Source: Datnioides undecimradiatus
Lineage: Eukaryota; Chordata; Actinopteri; Lobotiformes; Datnioididae
Direction of reading: 5' to 3'
Assembly: GCA_008933995.1 (NCBI GenBank)
Contig: WARS01000031.1
Location: forward strand, 6,425,979-6,489,978
Length of the DNA stretch: 64,000 nucleotides
Part shown: in pieces, positions 34,970 to 47,735 of the stretch
How positions within the stretch are numbered: position 1 is the first letter of the stretch
How the letters are laid out: every line of letters begins with the position of its first letter
Notes under the pieces: generated by a model
The model's database searches: none
Told to the model about the DNA's origin: nothing
What the model saw: only the letters and a program-made list of their open reading frames with translations
Position numbers and translations under genes: made by a program

Positions 34970-37894
34970 ATGAGCTCAGGCAATGGGAACAGGAGGAAAG
35001 TCAGCAAGCTGCAGCATTTCAACAACATGGTGTCGTTTGACCCTGAAACACAGACTGAGATCCATGGGCTTTTCAGTAAAGTCAGGACCTATGTGAAACC
35101 TTACAGTGGGGAGTGGTGTGTTCCTGACCCAAATGTTGCTCTCAGATGCTCGGCAGAGGAGCACTGCCGGCTGCAGGCCCTGAAGGCGTCGCTGAATGCC
35201 GTGAAGAACCAGCTTAGTGACAAGAATGTGCAGGTCTGGCATCAGCACACCAACTCCACCAATCGAGCTGGGAAAGTAATTGCAGCTGTACGTTCTGCTG
35301 CCAATGCAGAAATCTGCACTCAGGCCTGGTGCAAATTCTTTGAGATACTGAGAACATTTAATCTTCTTCCAGAGGAGGCGCTTCAAAATGGAGAGCTAAA
35401 CACAGTCCATCTGTGTGAAGCTCCTGGGGCCTTTATAACTGCTCTGAACCACCATATCAAAACCAGCGAGTCCACACGTTACTGTGACTGGAGCTGGGCC
35501 GCCAACACGCTCAACCCATACCATGAGGCTAATGGAGGAAGCACAACCATTGCAGATGATCGGTTGATTGCTAACACGCTGCCCTGGTGGTTCTTTGGCT
35601 CAGAGAACACAGGCAACATCATGTTACAGAAGCATTTGCTGGAGCTGCAGGCGTTTGTGGCTAATATGCGTAGGGTAGATTTGGTGACAGCAGATGGTAG
35701 TTTTGACTGTCAGGAGAACCCAGATGAGCAGGAGGCACTGGTTGCGTCACTGCATTACTGCGAGGCCACAGCTGCGCTGCTGCTCCTGAGCCCCGGTGGC
35801 TCCTTCGTACTGAAAATGTTCACCCTGTATGAACACTCCTCCATCTGCTTACTCTACCTGCTGAACTGCTGCTTCCACTCTGTCAGCATCTTCAAACCAG
35901 CCACTAGCAAGGCCGGAAACTCTGAGGTTTATATTGTGTGTCTGAACTATGACGGCAAGGAGGCTGTGAGGCCCCTGCTCTCAAAACTGATTCGTAACTA
36001 TGGGCCACACCTGGCTGATCGAGAGGCGCTTTTCCCAAATTCCCTTATTCCAGAGTCGTTTCAGATGCAGCATGAAGAGGTGTGCTTGTACTTCCACACG
36101 CTGCAGGTGGAGACGATCACTGAGAACTTGCAGTTGTTTGAAGGAATGAGCACAGAGCAGAGGCAACGGCTCGACTACGTTAGAGACTGTACGGCTCAGG
36201 AATACCTGCAGCGCTTCCAGGTAGGACGTCAGATATCACTTGCTTTGTTCATGCAGTAATAGAAGTTTTCGTATCTTGACTCAAGCATTCATGATATTTT
36301 CTGTGGCAGCAGTGCAAAAAACGTCAGGCTTAGTGAAATTCACTGTGGTGACTTATAAAGGAGAATTGAAATGAAGGGACATGATAAAGGCAAATTAATG
36401 TGAGTGATTTGTTGTCTTCACTGCCTACACTTTAAAGTTATTATCTTCTTGTTATTTTTGTTGCTGGCTGTTTGTTGTTGAAGTTATTAGACTGTTGTCA
36501 CCTCCTCTCAGTATTTTAGGCAGACTTGAGAAGTGGACCACCTTTAAGAGTAACTTAGCTCCAGGCTGAAAAACAGTGTTTTGCTGCCCTCTCTGGTGGG
36601 CTGTTTCACCTCTGATCACAACCAGCATCACTGGTGGGTGTGATGGGTCTTTCTCTTGTCACACAGCCAAAGATTACCAAAGTCCTGATGGTGGCTTTGT
36701 AGTTAGGTAGTCAAAAATTTAAATGTATTCAGTTTTTAATTACATGAAACCAATACAAACAATAATTATGAAGCCACATCAGGCAAATGTTTGTGCTCAT
36801 TTCAAATCCAACATTGGCTTGACCAAATGTCCCTGTCACAGGTGAGCTTCCTTCCCCGGAGTCGATGGATCTCTCGCAACACGGTAAGTCCCGCCTGCTG
36901 CAGCGTCTCAGCGGGTCGACCTCTGGGACAGAAGAAGCAAACAGGCTCCTTCAATGAGCGGAGGGAATTGCAGACCCTGAGCTGGAGGGAGCGCATCGAG
37001 AGGGGTTGTCATGCCACCTGGATACAGAGACACTGCACTGAAGCCAGTGGGACAGGCTGCCTGCTGGAAGGACCCCTGTCCAACTGTCACATGGATTCAT
37101 GGTATGTTATCATTGGTGCAGCAGTGCCTGCAGTGAGGAACTCTCCATTCTGTGAAGGAGGATTGTTAAACCAGTTGAATGAAGCCCTGATGGACACAGC
37201 GGTAGACTGGACTCGCACACCTCCATGTGACTCCTGCCATGCGACCTCTGTGGCCTCCATCTTGTCCAGCGTTGCAGGTCTTTGTGACTTCACAGGTGAC
37301 AGTGATGGGAGTAAAAAGAAGAGGCAGTGTCTGGTGTTTGGCAGCCGCTCAGTGTGGGGAGCCGGGGAAAGCCAGCTTGGGGATTTAGTCTTAAAATTTT
37401 CTGCAGAGCCTTCATTTCCTCAAAGAGGCTTCATTGCACTGCACGACGGGGAGCCACTATACCAACAGCAGCTCTTGGGTTGTGTTGTGTTTTCCCTGCA
37501 GACCCTGAACTCTGGGGATGCGCTGCTGCTGCCTGTGTTTTCAGCCCTCACTCGTGTCACTGCGGCTTTTGTGCATTGCCTGCATGCCTGTTTTCACTCA
37601 GTCACGTTCAGGTGTCCGCCCCCCTCGGGGGAAGTCGGGACAGTGCTTGTGTGTGTCGGCTTTTGTCCTGAAGCTGCTGCACGAGTACTTCCTGTTCTCA
37701 CTGACGTCCATCACCACATGGGTCAGCTCAGAGGAGAGGAGGAGCTGGGTAGAAGTCTGCCGTCTGAGAGTGACAGACAGGTGCTGCAGTTTGTTCCTAT
37801 GGAGGAAATTCTCAGTGGAGGACTGACTGAGTTCCTGTGGACCATGAACTCTGAAATCATCCGACAGAAACTGCATTTGCTCATGCAGTCTTAG
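34970..37894 (+). CDS. cmtr2: Cap-specific mRNA (nucleoside-2'-O-)methyltransferase 2, 2 coding exons
   Basis: Coding exons 34970-36220 and 36842-37894 join in phase 0 (CAG|GTAGGA ... TCACAG|GTGAGC) to give 767 aa; human CMTR2 is 770. The enzyme adds the 2'-O-methyl group to the second transcribed nucleotide (cap2) of mRNA and snRNA using S-adenosylmethionine. The Rossmann-type FtsJ domain shows the SAM loop LCEAPGAFITALNHH (148-162). The expected catalytic residues are K122 (in WCKFFEI), D242 (in VTADGSFD) and K282 (in GGSFVLKMF). The C-terminal half is the degenerate second methyltransferase-like domain; its join RFQ|VSFLPRSRWIS matches the human RFQ-LKFLGRNQWIS region. The start codon sits nine bases after a good splice acceptor. 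The first exon's frame runs 39 bases into the intron before a stop, which is read-through and not coding. Confidence 0.96.
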
Positions 37895-38473
37895 TGCAGT
37901 CTATTGAGCTGTGTATCTGCTGTGTCATTATGTCACAGTCTGTTTTATTCTTGTTGTAGCAGCAGACTGTTCAATTATATGAGCAGTAGTCACTGAATCA
38001 TGTTTGTCTTCTGACATTGAAACAGTACTGCACTGATTTAGCATTGCACTCCTAAACATCATCAGACAGTGATAAAGCAAAGGATTGAAACAGTCTCAGC
38101 AGAACCAGAGATTTTTTTTTTAAGGGACTTTTCAGTGCTGACTGCAATTATGTAGAAATTAATATGAGTGGGCAATCTACCCTTTAGATTGGCATACTAC
38201 CTGAGATTAAAGTATAAATTTAGAGAACAGCAGAGAGTGTGTTAAAACAGAATTAGAGCCAAAATGATAAATCAGCATAGCCGATTTTAGCTTATCACTG
38301 ATACAAGCTGCGAGCAGCAGAAGTTCTGTGACTGTTCTTGATTTTTAACAAACGGGCGGAGGAATGAGTATGCAGCAGGTGAGAGAGATAACAGTAGGTT
38401 ATGACCACTTGCAGATGAGTATTTGCTCATTATCACCATGGACCTGTCTATAATCACATGATTACATTGTCAA

Positions 38474-38479
38474 AATAAA
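38474..38479 (+). terminator. cmtr2: Candidate cmtr2 poly(A) signal
   Basis: AATAAA about 580 nt after the stop codon (in AAAATAAATAAATG). The region is AT-rich, so the match is only suggestive. Confidence 0.35.
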
Positions 38480-41400
38480 TAAATGAAACAATATTTTGTG
38501 AAATACTTTAAGAAGTAATTAAAACTCCACTATTTAAATTATTAGTAATTAGCTTTTTAATTACAGGTCATTTCATGATAGACATTTTTTTCACAATGCT
38601 CCTCTTCAAAATATGCTTTTATTGCATAATGACTTCTTCCCCATTAACACATATATTTTCATGCCAATTTTATTTTATGATATCAGTTTTCATGACAGTG
38701 GTGTCACCACCCTCTCACCTGTCACGCAATCACGTGTTTCTGACTCTGAAGCAAACAAGCTCAGCTCCTGCTACCAGAATTAGCCAGTTTAGCTCCTGTT
38801 GGCCTGAACAACGAAAATATCAAAGTAATCAACTGTCTAGCTGCTGATGTAAATAAAGTCTTTCACTGATTGGCTGCACATGCTGCCGTCCCCACTGTTA
38901 ACAAGGTTGGTGAGATTGTGAGCTACTAGACAGTGTTAACAGGAGCAGCTAATGTGAGCTCATTAACATTAACAATTAACATATAATGTGTAAACTCATA
39001 AAAATTATTTACAGTAAAACTCATAATTAAAAATAACTGAAATTAATGTGATAACATGAGACTGAGTTGGGTTTTAATTACTTTTTATTACTTCATTTAT
39101 ATTCTCACATATAGTCTCATTTAGTCAAATGCTAATTTATTTCATAATGTGTTTTTAAAGTTGATTTTAATTTTGAATATTGGGGGTTTTGGTAGTTGAA
39201 CAAGACATTTGACATTTTATAGCTGAAAGTTTCAGTTGAAAAATGTTTTTGAAAAAAAAAAAAGAAGCACACATACGCTGATAAATCATTGATACGCTAA
39301 AATTACTCAAAGGCATAATAAGCATGCTGATGTGTCTGTGTGGCTTTCATGCCAGTTATATCTCAGAAACATCTTTATTTCATTTCCAACTACTTGTAAT
39401 TCTGCTCTGTACAAACATTTTGACAACTGGCGGGCCTGAACAACACTGTTTGGCGATACAAACTTGCAGTGCATGAAAATGCAAATTACTTTCAGTCCTC
39501 GATCAGCAGAACTCATCCATGACTAAATTCACTGAGGATTTAAGAGACGCTGAATAAACAACAGTCCAGCCCTCAGCACCAAACCTCCTGTCAGTCACAG
39601 ATGGTTTGTGTTGAAACCCACATCATAAAGACCCTGGAGTTTTACCCTGAAGTGGCTGTTGTGTTTTAAAACACATTATTTCAGCCCAGGATGTTAGGGA
39701 TCTTTCTGTCTTTTTGCCATCATGCAGCTTATAGCCAGCTCACTGTTAAGCAATTCATTTCTCTCTTCTGTGTCCAGTGAGGAAAAGCTTTCTACTCACA
39801 TATGAAAGGACCGCCTGTGTGCGCTAAAATGTTTTATACTGCATCAGATATTTAGCGAGGGAGCTGCTGAGGAAGAACACATACATATACATATATTATC
39901 TTTTGTTAAGATATGTTTGTCATGCTTTATTTTTTGTTTCTGCTTCATAATGTAAATGTAATGTGAATGAGGATTTTATTTTCTTACCTCCTTACAAAAA
40001 GAATTAAAATGTATACACATAAATGATGTTTTCTCTTCCCTGATACAGCTGAAAGGTCAGGTCATCTTCTGGCCCTCTGAAAACAAGGAAGTCTGAACCA
40101 CAGACAGATATCGGATGCAAAACTATAAGCCTGTAACTTTGTAGCAGCACTTTTGGACTGTGATGCTCATTACACACCAGCAAAAATCACTGAGAGATGG
40201 AAGGACGATGCAGTGACAGCTTTGCTATTTTTAGATGCTCAGCAGATGCACTCCTTATGCAGGTGCACTGAACAAAACTTTTATTGATCTGATACTTATT
40301 TCAGGTTAGTACTGGACTCTCATCGCCAGAGGGACACAAGTTTACCTCCTAACCTGAGGGTGGTACCAGAGGAAAGATCTGTACAGTTTCAAGTTCGCAC
40401 TCAGTTTGTCAGGATCTGTTTAATTTAGCCTAAACCAGCGATAGCCAAGCTGACCAGTAAGTGCTAAAGATAAGATAAGATTGACAAAACAAGATGACTT
40501 ATGTCACAGTAATATCAGTGGTTCTGGAAGCTGACTGTGCATCTCATCTGTGTGTGATTGTATTACTCATCGTCCTCTGGTGCCTTCAGACTTGTCCTCA
40601 CAATTGAACACACAAGTGTGTTGTTGAAGACTTCATGTGTGCATTTATAAAAGTATGTATAAGTCTGAGGATTCAGATGCATAGAAATATTACTCATACC
40701 TACTTTTTTGCATTTTAACAGATGTGTTTGTGAATTGTAGGGACTGTTGCTTTATGATGCATGTTTGTTGAATCTGTAAACTTACAGCACGGTAGCACTG
40801 CCTGATGTCTGCTAATGTACTTGTATAAGGTGGTGATCATCAGTTTGACTCTGAATTGAGCTTCGACTCAAGTGCGCAAGGGTTCAGTGGATATGTTTTG
40901 TAGGTTGGGTACAGTACTTGGAGTTGGAGCTGGTACTTGCAATTCGTCCAGCATCTGTGATTAAAGAGAAGAAGTTGCAGCTTGTAGGGTAATATCATCT
41001 TCCACAAAGACTCTCTTGCAGCATGCCCTCACCTGCAGCAATGAAAAATTGACCAGATCTTGGATTTTGAGATGGAAATGATCCTGCCTGCAGTAGGTTC
41101 ATTTACAGGTCACAGATGCCACTCTGTGTTTCTGTGGTATCAATATGATGAACCAGAAAACCATAATGGTAAACAAGAACAAAATGAAGATGCCAATAGT
41201 GGATATTAACAGTTCTCCAATGAGCTGCAGTTTGACATTTGATACTTTTGATAATGGCATATATGAGTTCTTCCAAGTTTTTTCAGTTTAAACACCTTGG
41301 TTTTAAGACATTCTGATCTGTTTATTGTTAATTTGTCTGTTGTGTTATAATATGTAATGTAATATAACTGTCTTTTCCCCCTTTAGCCTGTCCTAAAATA

Positions 41401-41805
41401 TATAGCTATAGGTTAGTATTTTGAGTCAAACCTTAAAAACCACCCATCCCACCCTAAACTAAAGGTTATCTCTGGGGTTTTAATTTGTCAGTTTAATACC
41501 CTCTGAGTTTCTGTTTCTGTGATATTGTGGATTACATTAGAAAACTGTATCAGAGAGCAAATCAGCAGGTCATCTCCCACTAATCTCTCCCTTTTCGTCT
41601 GATTCCAGAGGCACAACAGCCCACAAAACCAATTCAAATCAGACAGATTCACACAAATTGGTGACAAAGAAGATTTCTCTCCTCATTTTTATAAATGCAA
41701 AGCTTAAAAAGAAAGCATCTATACATTGAATACACTCAATGTCTTTTTAAAATGGCAATGCAAAATTATGGGAATTGTAGGTTGTGTCTGTGTGGCTGTG
41801 TGTGT

Positions 41806-41836
41806 GAGAGAGACAGAGAGACAGAGAGACAGAGAA
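41806..41836. repeat. (GAGACA)n simple repeat
   Basis: Three to four AGAGAGAC/AGAGAGACAG-type units, with a pure CA run nearby at 41953-41971. Confidence 0.8.
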
Positions 41837-43554
41837 ACTGAGTGTGTGTGGTTGAGTTAAGTGATTGGGTTGTATTGTGTACCAGGAATTTAATCCGTCC
41901 TTGGTCCATTATTCTTCCATCACCACTCTGTCCTTTCCAAATACTGCAAGTACACACACACACACACACACAATACATGTATCTGTTCAGCTGTTGCTGA
42001 CTACAGTTAAATCTGTGGATGAAGCGATCAGATACTGAACTTGTGAACTGTGTTCTTGACTTATTTTATTCAAGGTGGAAACAAAAAAGCTTTCTGAGCC
42101 TCAGTTCACTGACCTAAACACTGTGTAATGTATGCAGATAATGTTTATTTTAAAAAAAAAGTAGTGAAAAATGTGTCATTATACATGTAATTATATATAC
42201 TAATGAATGATCAGTCAGACCTCTGTTTCAGAAAAAAATAATATAAGATTTATTATTATATTATAGCTGTGCTGGTGGGATATATGAGCAGAAAGCCAGT
42301 AATTATTCAGACACAACAATGAACAGTTTCAGTATAAATGTGACAAAATGCAGTAAAGCCCCAAAATAACAGCATGATATAAATGTTGAATCTGTGAGTG
42401 AATTTTTGTTTTCACATCACTGCTGAGTGGAGGCTCACCACTCTCTCGGCTGTCTGCTGAGAAAAGATGTTGACAGATCAGGTGAAGTGAAACTCTCATT
42501 ATGCAACAAAAACAAGGCAGCAGGAATAAACTTGTGAGGAGGAGAGCTGTGTTCCCCGCAGAGCAGGATGTGTTCAGCAGAGGAACTCGGCTCAGTCAGT
42601 CAATCGTCTCTCTGTGATCTCATTTTTAGAGAAGCTGTCTTGCTTGTTTGTCTCGCTTTGTAAATGCAATCATTAATCTGTGAGAGAAATAAAGTGGGTT
42701 TGTATTAAAGAAAGAATTAACATTCCTCAAAGCATCTTCAGCATAACAAAATTACAATTAAAGTCTATGTTTTATTCAGTCAACTGTTCTTGATCCTGTC
42801 AGAGTTATAATCCTTATAATTAAATTCATAAGGTGTTCAGCACAGCTTTCTCTGCCCCACCCTGTTCTGAGTATTAATTTCTCTTTGTTGTTCAACCAGA
42901 ATAAATCCAATCAAATCTTTTAGGACAGTAAAGAAACAGCAGTAAGTCCAGGTCAAGCCCATTGTACATTTTGGGAACTTAATTTGCCGTTGTGTGTGGG
43001 TCATGAGCCAGACTATATCTTGGCCTGTTACAGTAACTTCCTGCAGTCTCCACTGGTTGCCCGGCAACTTCAGTGATGGTAGACTTCAGGAAATACCGAT
43101 GAAAAGTTTATAAGTGGATTGTTTAAACCTCTGGACAAAGACATGCTAGCTGTTCTCCTTGTTTACACTATTTAGGCTAAGGTTAACTGACATGTTCTTA
43201 GTGATTTTACTCTTGTCATTTATTTTTCAGAAAGAAAATGTAAAACATATTCACAAAATGACGAATTATTGCTATAAATTCCAGTGTGAGACTAAAGACA
43301 CTACATTTTCTTGGAGACAGATAAAAGTTCATCGGCTTTCTGTAGTCACACTTCTCTGTCTTCATGTAACTTTAGCGCTTCATTAATTATGTTTCCCTTC
43401 ATGTTATCTGGTCAGAGGATAACTCTGTTACTGCCAAAGCAGATGCTCTGCCAGATGCTACGTCAGCTCTTCAGTACAATACACAGAAGAAAACATCAGA
43501 CTGAGTCCTAGTTTGTAGCCATGCCAGCTCCTTGACTTTATGAAGGTTGATCCT

Positions 43555-43745
43555 CACTGTAATATCATTTAATGGATTATTGGCACAAAATTCATGGTCC
43601 CCAGAGGATCCATCCGTAGCTGATCCTATAGCTGGTAGTCTATCAATACCATGGGATTTATTCGCATTTTAAGTTTTGAGTGAAATTAGTAAAAAACTAT
43701 TGGAGGTAGGTATGTTAGCATTTAGCATAAAGCATTATAAACGTA
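43555..43745 (+). repeat. Degenerate dispersed teleost repeat
   Basis: Landmarks are CAAAATTCATGGTCCCCAGA followed by GGATCCAT, then TTTTGAGTGAAATTAG and ATGTTAGCATTTAGCATAAA. It is the same family as 11655-12010. Confidence 0.55.
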
Positions 43746-46700
43746 ACTCCTCTGAACTGCTGGCATAGCTATGGAGTGATCAAATACATGCTATTAAACT
43801 AGTTATGTATTGGCAAATCAAACCCAGATCTAATGCAGTGAACTCATATAAAGTACCACAGAGAATAAGCCACTTTATATGTAGTGGTCTTCTGGAGTCA
43901 TGATATCACAGAAGAAAATAAAGAATGAAAGTTTAACACATGTAGAGCTTTAAAGGATAATTTTGGCGAGTCTTTAAACAGGATAAATGTTGAAGACAAC
44001 AGTAATGTTTCAGCTCCAACTGGCTGAGAACAGAGTAGAAATAAACACACCACTAAGCAATCACAGCAAACATCTGCTCTCTGTCACAACGACGCTGCAG
44101 CGATGCAAACGAGTCGCTCTCTCTCCTCCTGCAGCTGTTGTCTGACAACAAACCCTCTTTGTCGCTCTCACAGACGATAGATGGTTCCTCTAAAAACAGA
44201 GAGAGGACAGATCAATGTCTGAATGAGAAAAAGGGATATGAGCCATGTCACATCTGGCGCACTAGACACACAAGCAATACTTTTACAGTAAAATCAGGGA
44301 TACGACTACATATTAATAAGCACATTTTAATGTGTGTCAAGAGCCGTGGAGAGTTGCTGGCGAAGTCACTGTCACGTCTGAGGGCCATTTACTGCCCAAG
44401 CAAAGGCTTCTGAGCTCCACTGAATACTGACTGATAGTGGTAAGGCTTAGCTATTTTCCGCAGTGTTGGAGGAAATGAGAAAATGGGAAAGACTAAGAGG
44501 AGCATAGATAAGGAAAATAGCTGTAAAGATGTAACCCAGCCAAACTGTTGACCTGAAATCATATCAAATAAGATAAAAGCATTCCTGCCTATAGACTACA
44601 GCAGATAATGTCTGAAGTAATAAATATATACTGAGCTGTAGGCTATATTTTATATTAATCCTCAAGAATTTACTGAACAGGCTACTGAGATGGAAAGTTC
44701 GTGGGAGGAAGGAATTAATTAATCCGACTTTCATTTGAGTTATGTTTTTTGTGTTACATGAGGTTGTACGTACAGCTTAGGTGTCTGCAGGGACAAATTA
44801 CAAACTCATCGGAGGAGAAAAGAGAGATTTGGGCTCACAAATCTTTCATTGTGGCAGGTGTTTTCCACTCATAAACAACAGCAACCAATTAACCTCTGAC
44901 ACCCAGCCAAAATGATCCTGTCAATCCTTGTCGATTCTTGGAAATATTGCAGTTTAGTTCCTGTTCTACCGGCTGGTTTTATGGATTGAATATGTAAATC
45001 ACGTCGGATAGTCTCAGATTTATTGCCAAAGCACAATAGTCTTTGGGTTTGTCTTCTTAAAATGCTAATCAGTTTAACTCTCGTCTCTGGTGCTCCTGCT
45101 TTTTTTTGACAATCATCAGGACGGACCAGCAGAAAATACAGTTCATGAACTGGGACACACAGTCTCTGTTGTACATGTCATGCCCAATGTCTGATGGCAT
45201 AGATGAAGCTGTCTTTACACTTTAATATCCAAGTCTGTCAGCTGTTCAAGCATATGGATATAAAGGTACTGTAAAATTAACATTCTCAAAAAGATGTTTT
45301 ATATTACCACATGTTCATCATAACTCTTCTGATGCTTTCAAAAATGTACTTTAGAGACACTGCATTTGGCAATAATCAACTTATCATAAGACACTAAATG
45401 TAAAGGGATTTTACAGTGTTTGCTGACTATTTATGTATTTATAATAAATTATAATATCTATTAAGTTTATCTAATAATTGATTATAGTATATATTTATTT
45501 AAGGTTTCTGTGTTGTGTTATTTCCTCACAATGCACTGAATGAGGACCTAGATGGTCAAATTAACTCACAAGCTGAGTCATTGTCATAACACAATCCAGC
45601 ACTGAAAACTTTCAATGAGGGTTCATGGACCCCTGATGTTATCAAAAGCTGCCCTGTGTGATAGACTGTGGTTAATAACTGACTGCGGTGGGTCGGCCTC
45701 TTTCATAGACACAAATGCAAATGCGAATGTATAAGTAAAGCAACATGATGCAAATATAAGGAGCAATGTTTGTGACGAGGTGGACGCAGACAAATGATTT
45801 CAGTTGAAGGTGATTTGTTGCAGAGAAATGCTGGATTGGATGTTTGAAAGATGCTTGAAAGAAAAAAATCAAATTTGAATGCTCATAATGTTTTTGTCTT
45901 TTTTATCGACCCAATATTTACACTGGAATACACATTAAATCAGATATACACAGGGTAATATTTGACTGCGTGTCTGCAAGTCAGTCAGGTTACTAAAGAA
46001 CATTTCACTTGGTGTCTGATGTGTCACTTTTGAGATAAACTGCTGACATTGCGTGTGGGTTTACATATTTCCCTGTAAGCGCTGTGTTTAAAAATAATCA
46101 TAAAGGTCTAAAATGTTAATCTGTGATGGCTAAAACCCGTTTGGCCTCTATTCAGAGCCAGCAGTGTGCACATTGAGCTCATTGTGTCCAAAATAAAAAC
46201 AAGACTGAGTCAAAGCTTTAAATGTGCAGCTGCCAGAGCAGTTAGTCAGAGTGTGAAGCTGCTGTTGAGTATTTGTTGGGTCACACATGTTTTTTCTACA
46301 GTTTGGCAGCTAGATTATATCCCATATGGGCTGCATTGGTTTTAGTTTAATGTGATTAATTTGTTTTAACACTTGTAATCACAGGGGCTGATTTCACTGA
46401 CTATTATTACTCCTCTACAGTATATTTGAACAATCACAATCGATGACCAATAGATTAGCTGTTTGCCAGTGTTGTTCACCGTACATCGGTGTCTGTCTCT
46501 GCCTGTCTCTTGTTCTTTGCTTGAAGGCACATCGATAGACCTCTGTTCACCCTCTGAATTGAACTGACTTAAAGGATTGCTGGGACTGAGGAGGGGGCAG
46601 GGGGCACAAATCAGGTCTCGGGGACACTTGTTGGCATTCAATATGTGCGTGTGCACACACACACATATAAAGAGTACACAGAGTACACAGAGAACAGGGT

Positions 46701-47459
46701 ACACACCCATCTGAGGATATGTTTGCTCAGGTATGTATATTGTACTTTTATATGTGCCTGTGGGAGTGCTTGTTGTGCTTCAGTGCATTTGTTTATGGAG
46801 GCCTGTCAGCTCACAATGATTCATCACAGCGCTGAGCCGCCATGCATACACATTTTTTCCTTCTGTGTGTGTGTGATCTATGTTTGTCTGCACAGATTCA
46901 TAATTGTCCTCCTGCAAAAACACATATGATAAAGAGACAAGATCAAGGGTTTGATGTGTGCCTTTTACTCTGTTGTGAGTAAAGGGTCAAAGACTTTAAA
47001 GCCTGGAAAACCCCCTGCACAAACATTTGATGCACTCTGAGTTTGATTAACACTTAAGTTGAATTTACAACAGTAATGGAAGGCAAGACATGACCATACT
47101 GTTGATTGTTTCAGCTTGTGTCACCAAGAGATGAAATCATGTTAAAATATTCCAGTGTGATGGTGAGGTGTGTCAGTATCTCCTTTTCTGTAATGTCTTT
47201 ATCAATCCTGATGGTGTTTTTTTGTAAATGTATGTCAAACAAATCTGTATCTCATTTTGGTCTGTTTAGCTTTTTCTGAGACTCTAACCAAGTCCTGTCC
47301 CTGGTTGCTTCCCCATGCATGTTTACAAACCAGAGGGGGTGAGTTATGCCTGTCCATTATTTTCTTTATCTGGCAGTAAAGAAATTTGGGCCACCATGCA
47401 TTAGCTCTTTAATTCAGTTAAGTGTTCAGTTAATTTGGTTATATGATTTCAATATATAA

Positions 47460-47735
47460 CTGATGCTAGCTGGGTCCCTTTGATTCCAGTTTGTATGCAA
47501 AGCTAAGCTAATTTGTTGCTTCCTGATTATATATGTTTTTTCTATATCCACTGTATGAGGATGATGGTACATTTTACAAAGATTGTAAATTTTATTATCT
47601 TTGCACAGTTTCATATGAACTGTTTCCCCCATATCAAATTTTTAAGCTAAGCTATGCTAAGCTAACTTGTTGGTAGCTATAGTTCCCTATTTAAACAATA
47701 TGAGAGTAGCATTAATCTTCTTATTTAACGTTCTT
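47460..47735. repeat. Dispersed teleost repeat rich in GCTAAGCTAA
   Basis: AAGCTAAGCTATGCTAAGCT, GTTGGTAGCTATAGTT and ATGAGAGTAGCATTAATCTT followed by CTTATTTAACG match a well-known interspersed sequence of percomorph fishes (…GCTAAGCTAACCGGCTG… ATGAGAGTGGTATCAATCTT…). A partial copy of the other end, CAAAGCTAAGCTAAT, lies near 47497. I recognise it from memory; the formal family name is unknown to me. Confidence 0.55.

Noticed and set aside
36221-36259. Last 12 codons of a 429-aa uninterrupted cmtr2 frame
   Set aside because: They follow a good splice donor, and the protein matches human CMTR2 only when the exon at 36842 is joined, so this is intron read-through.
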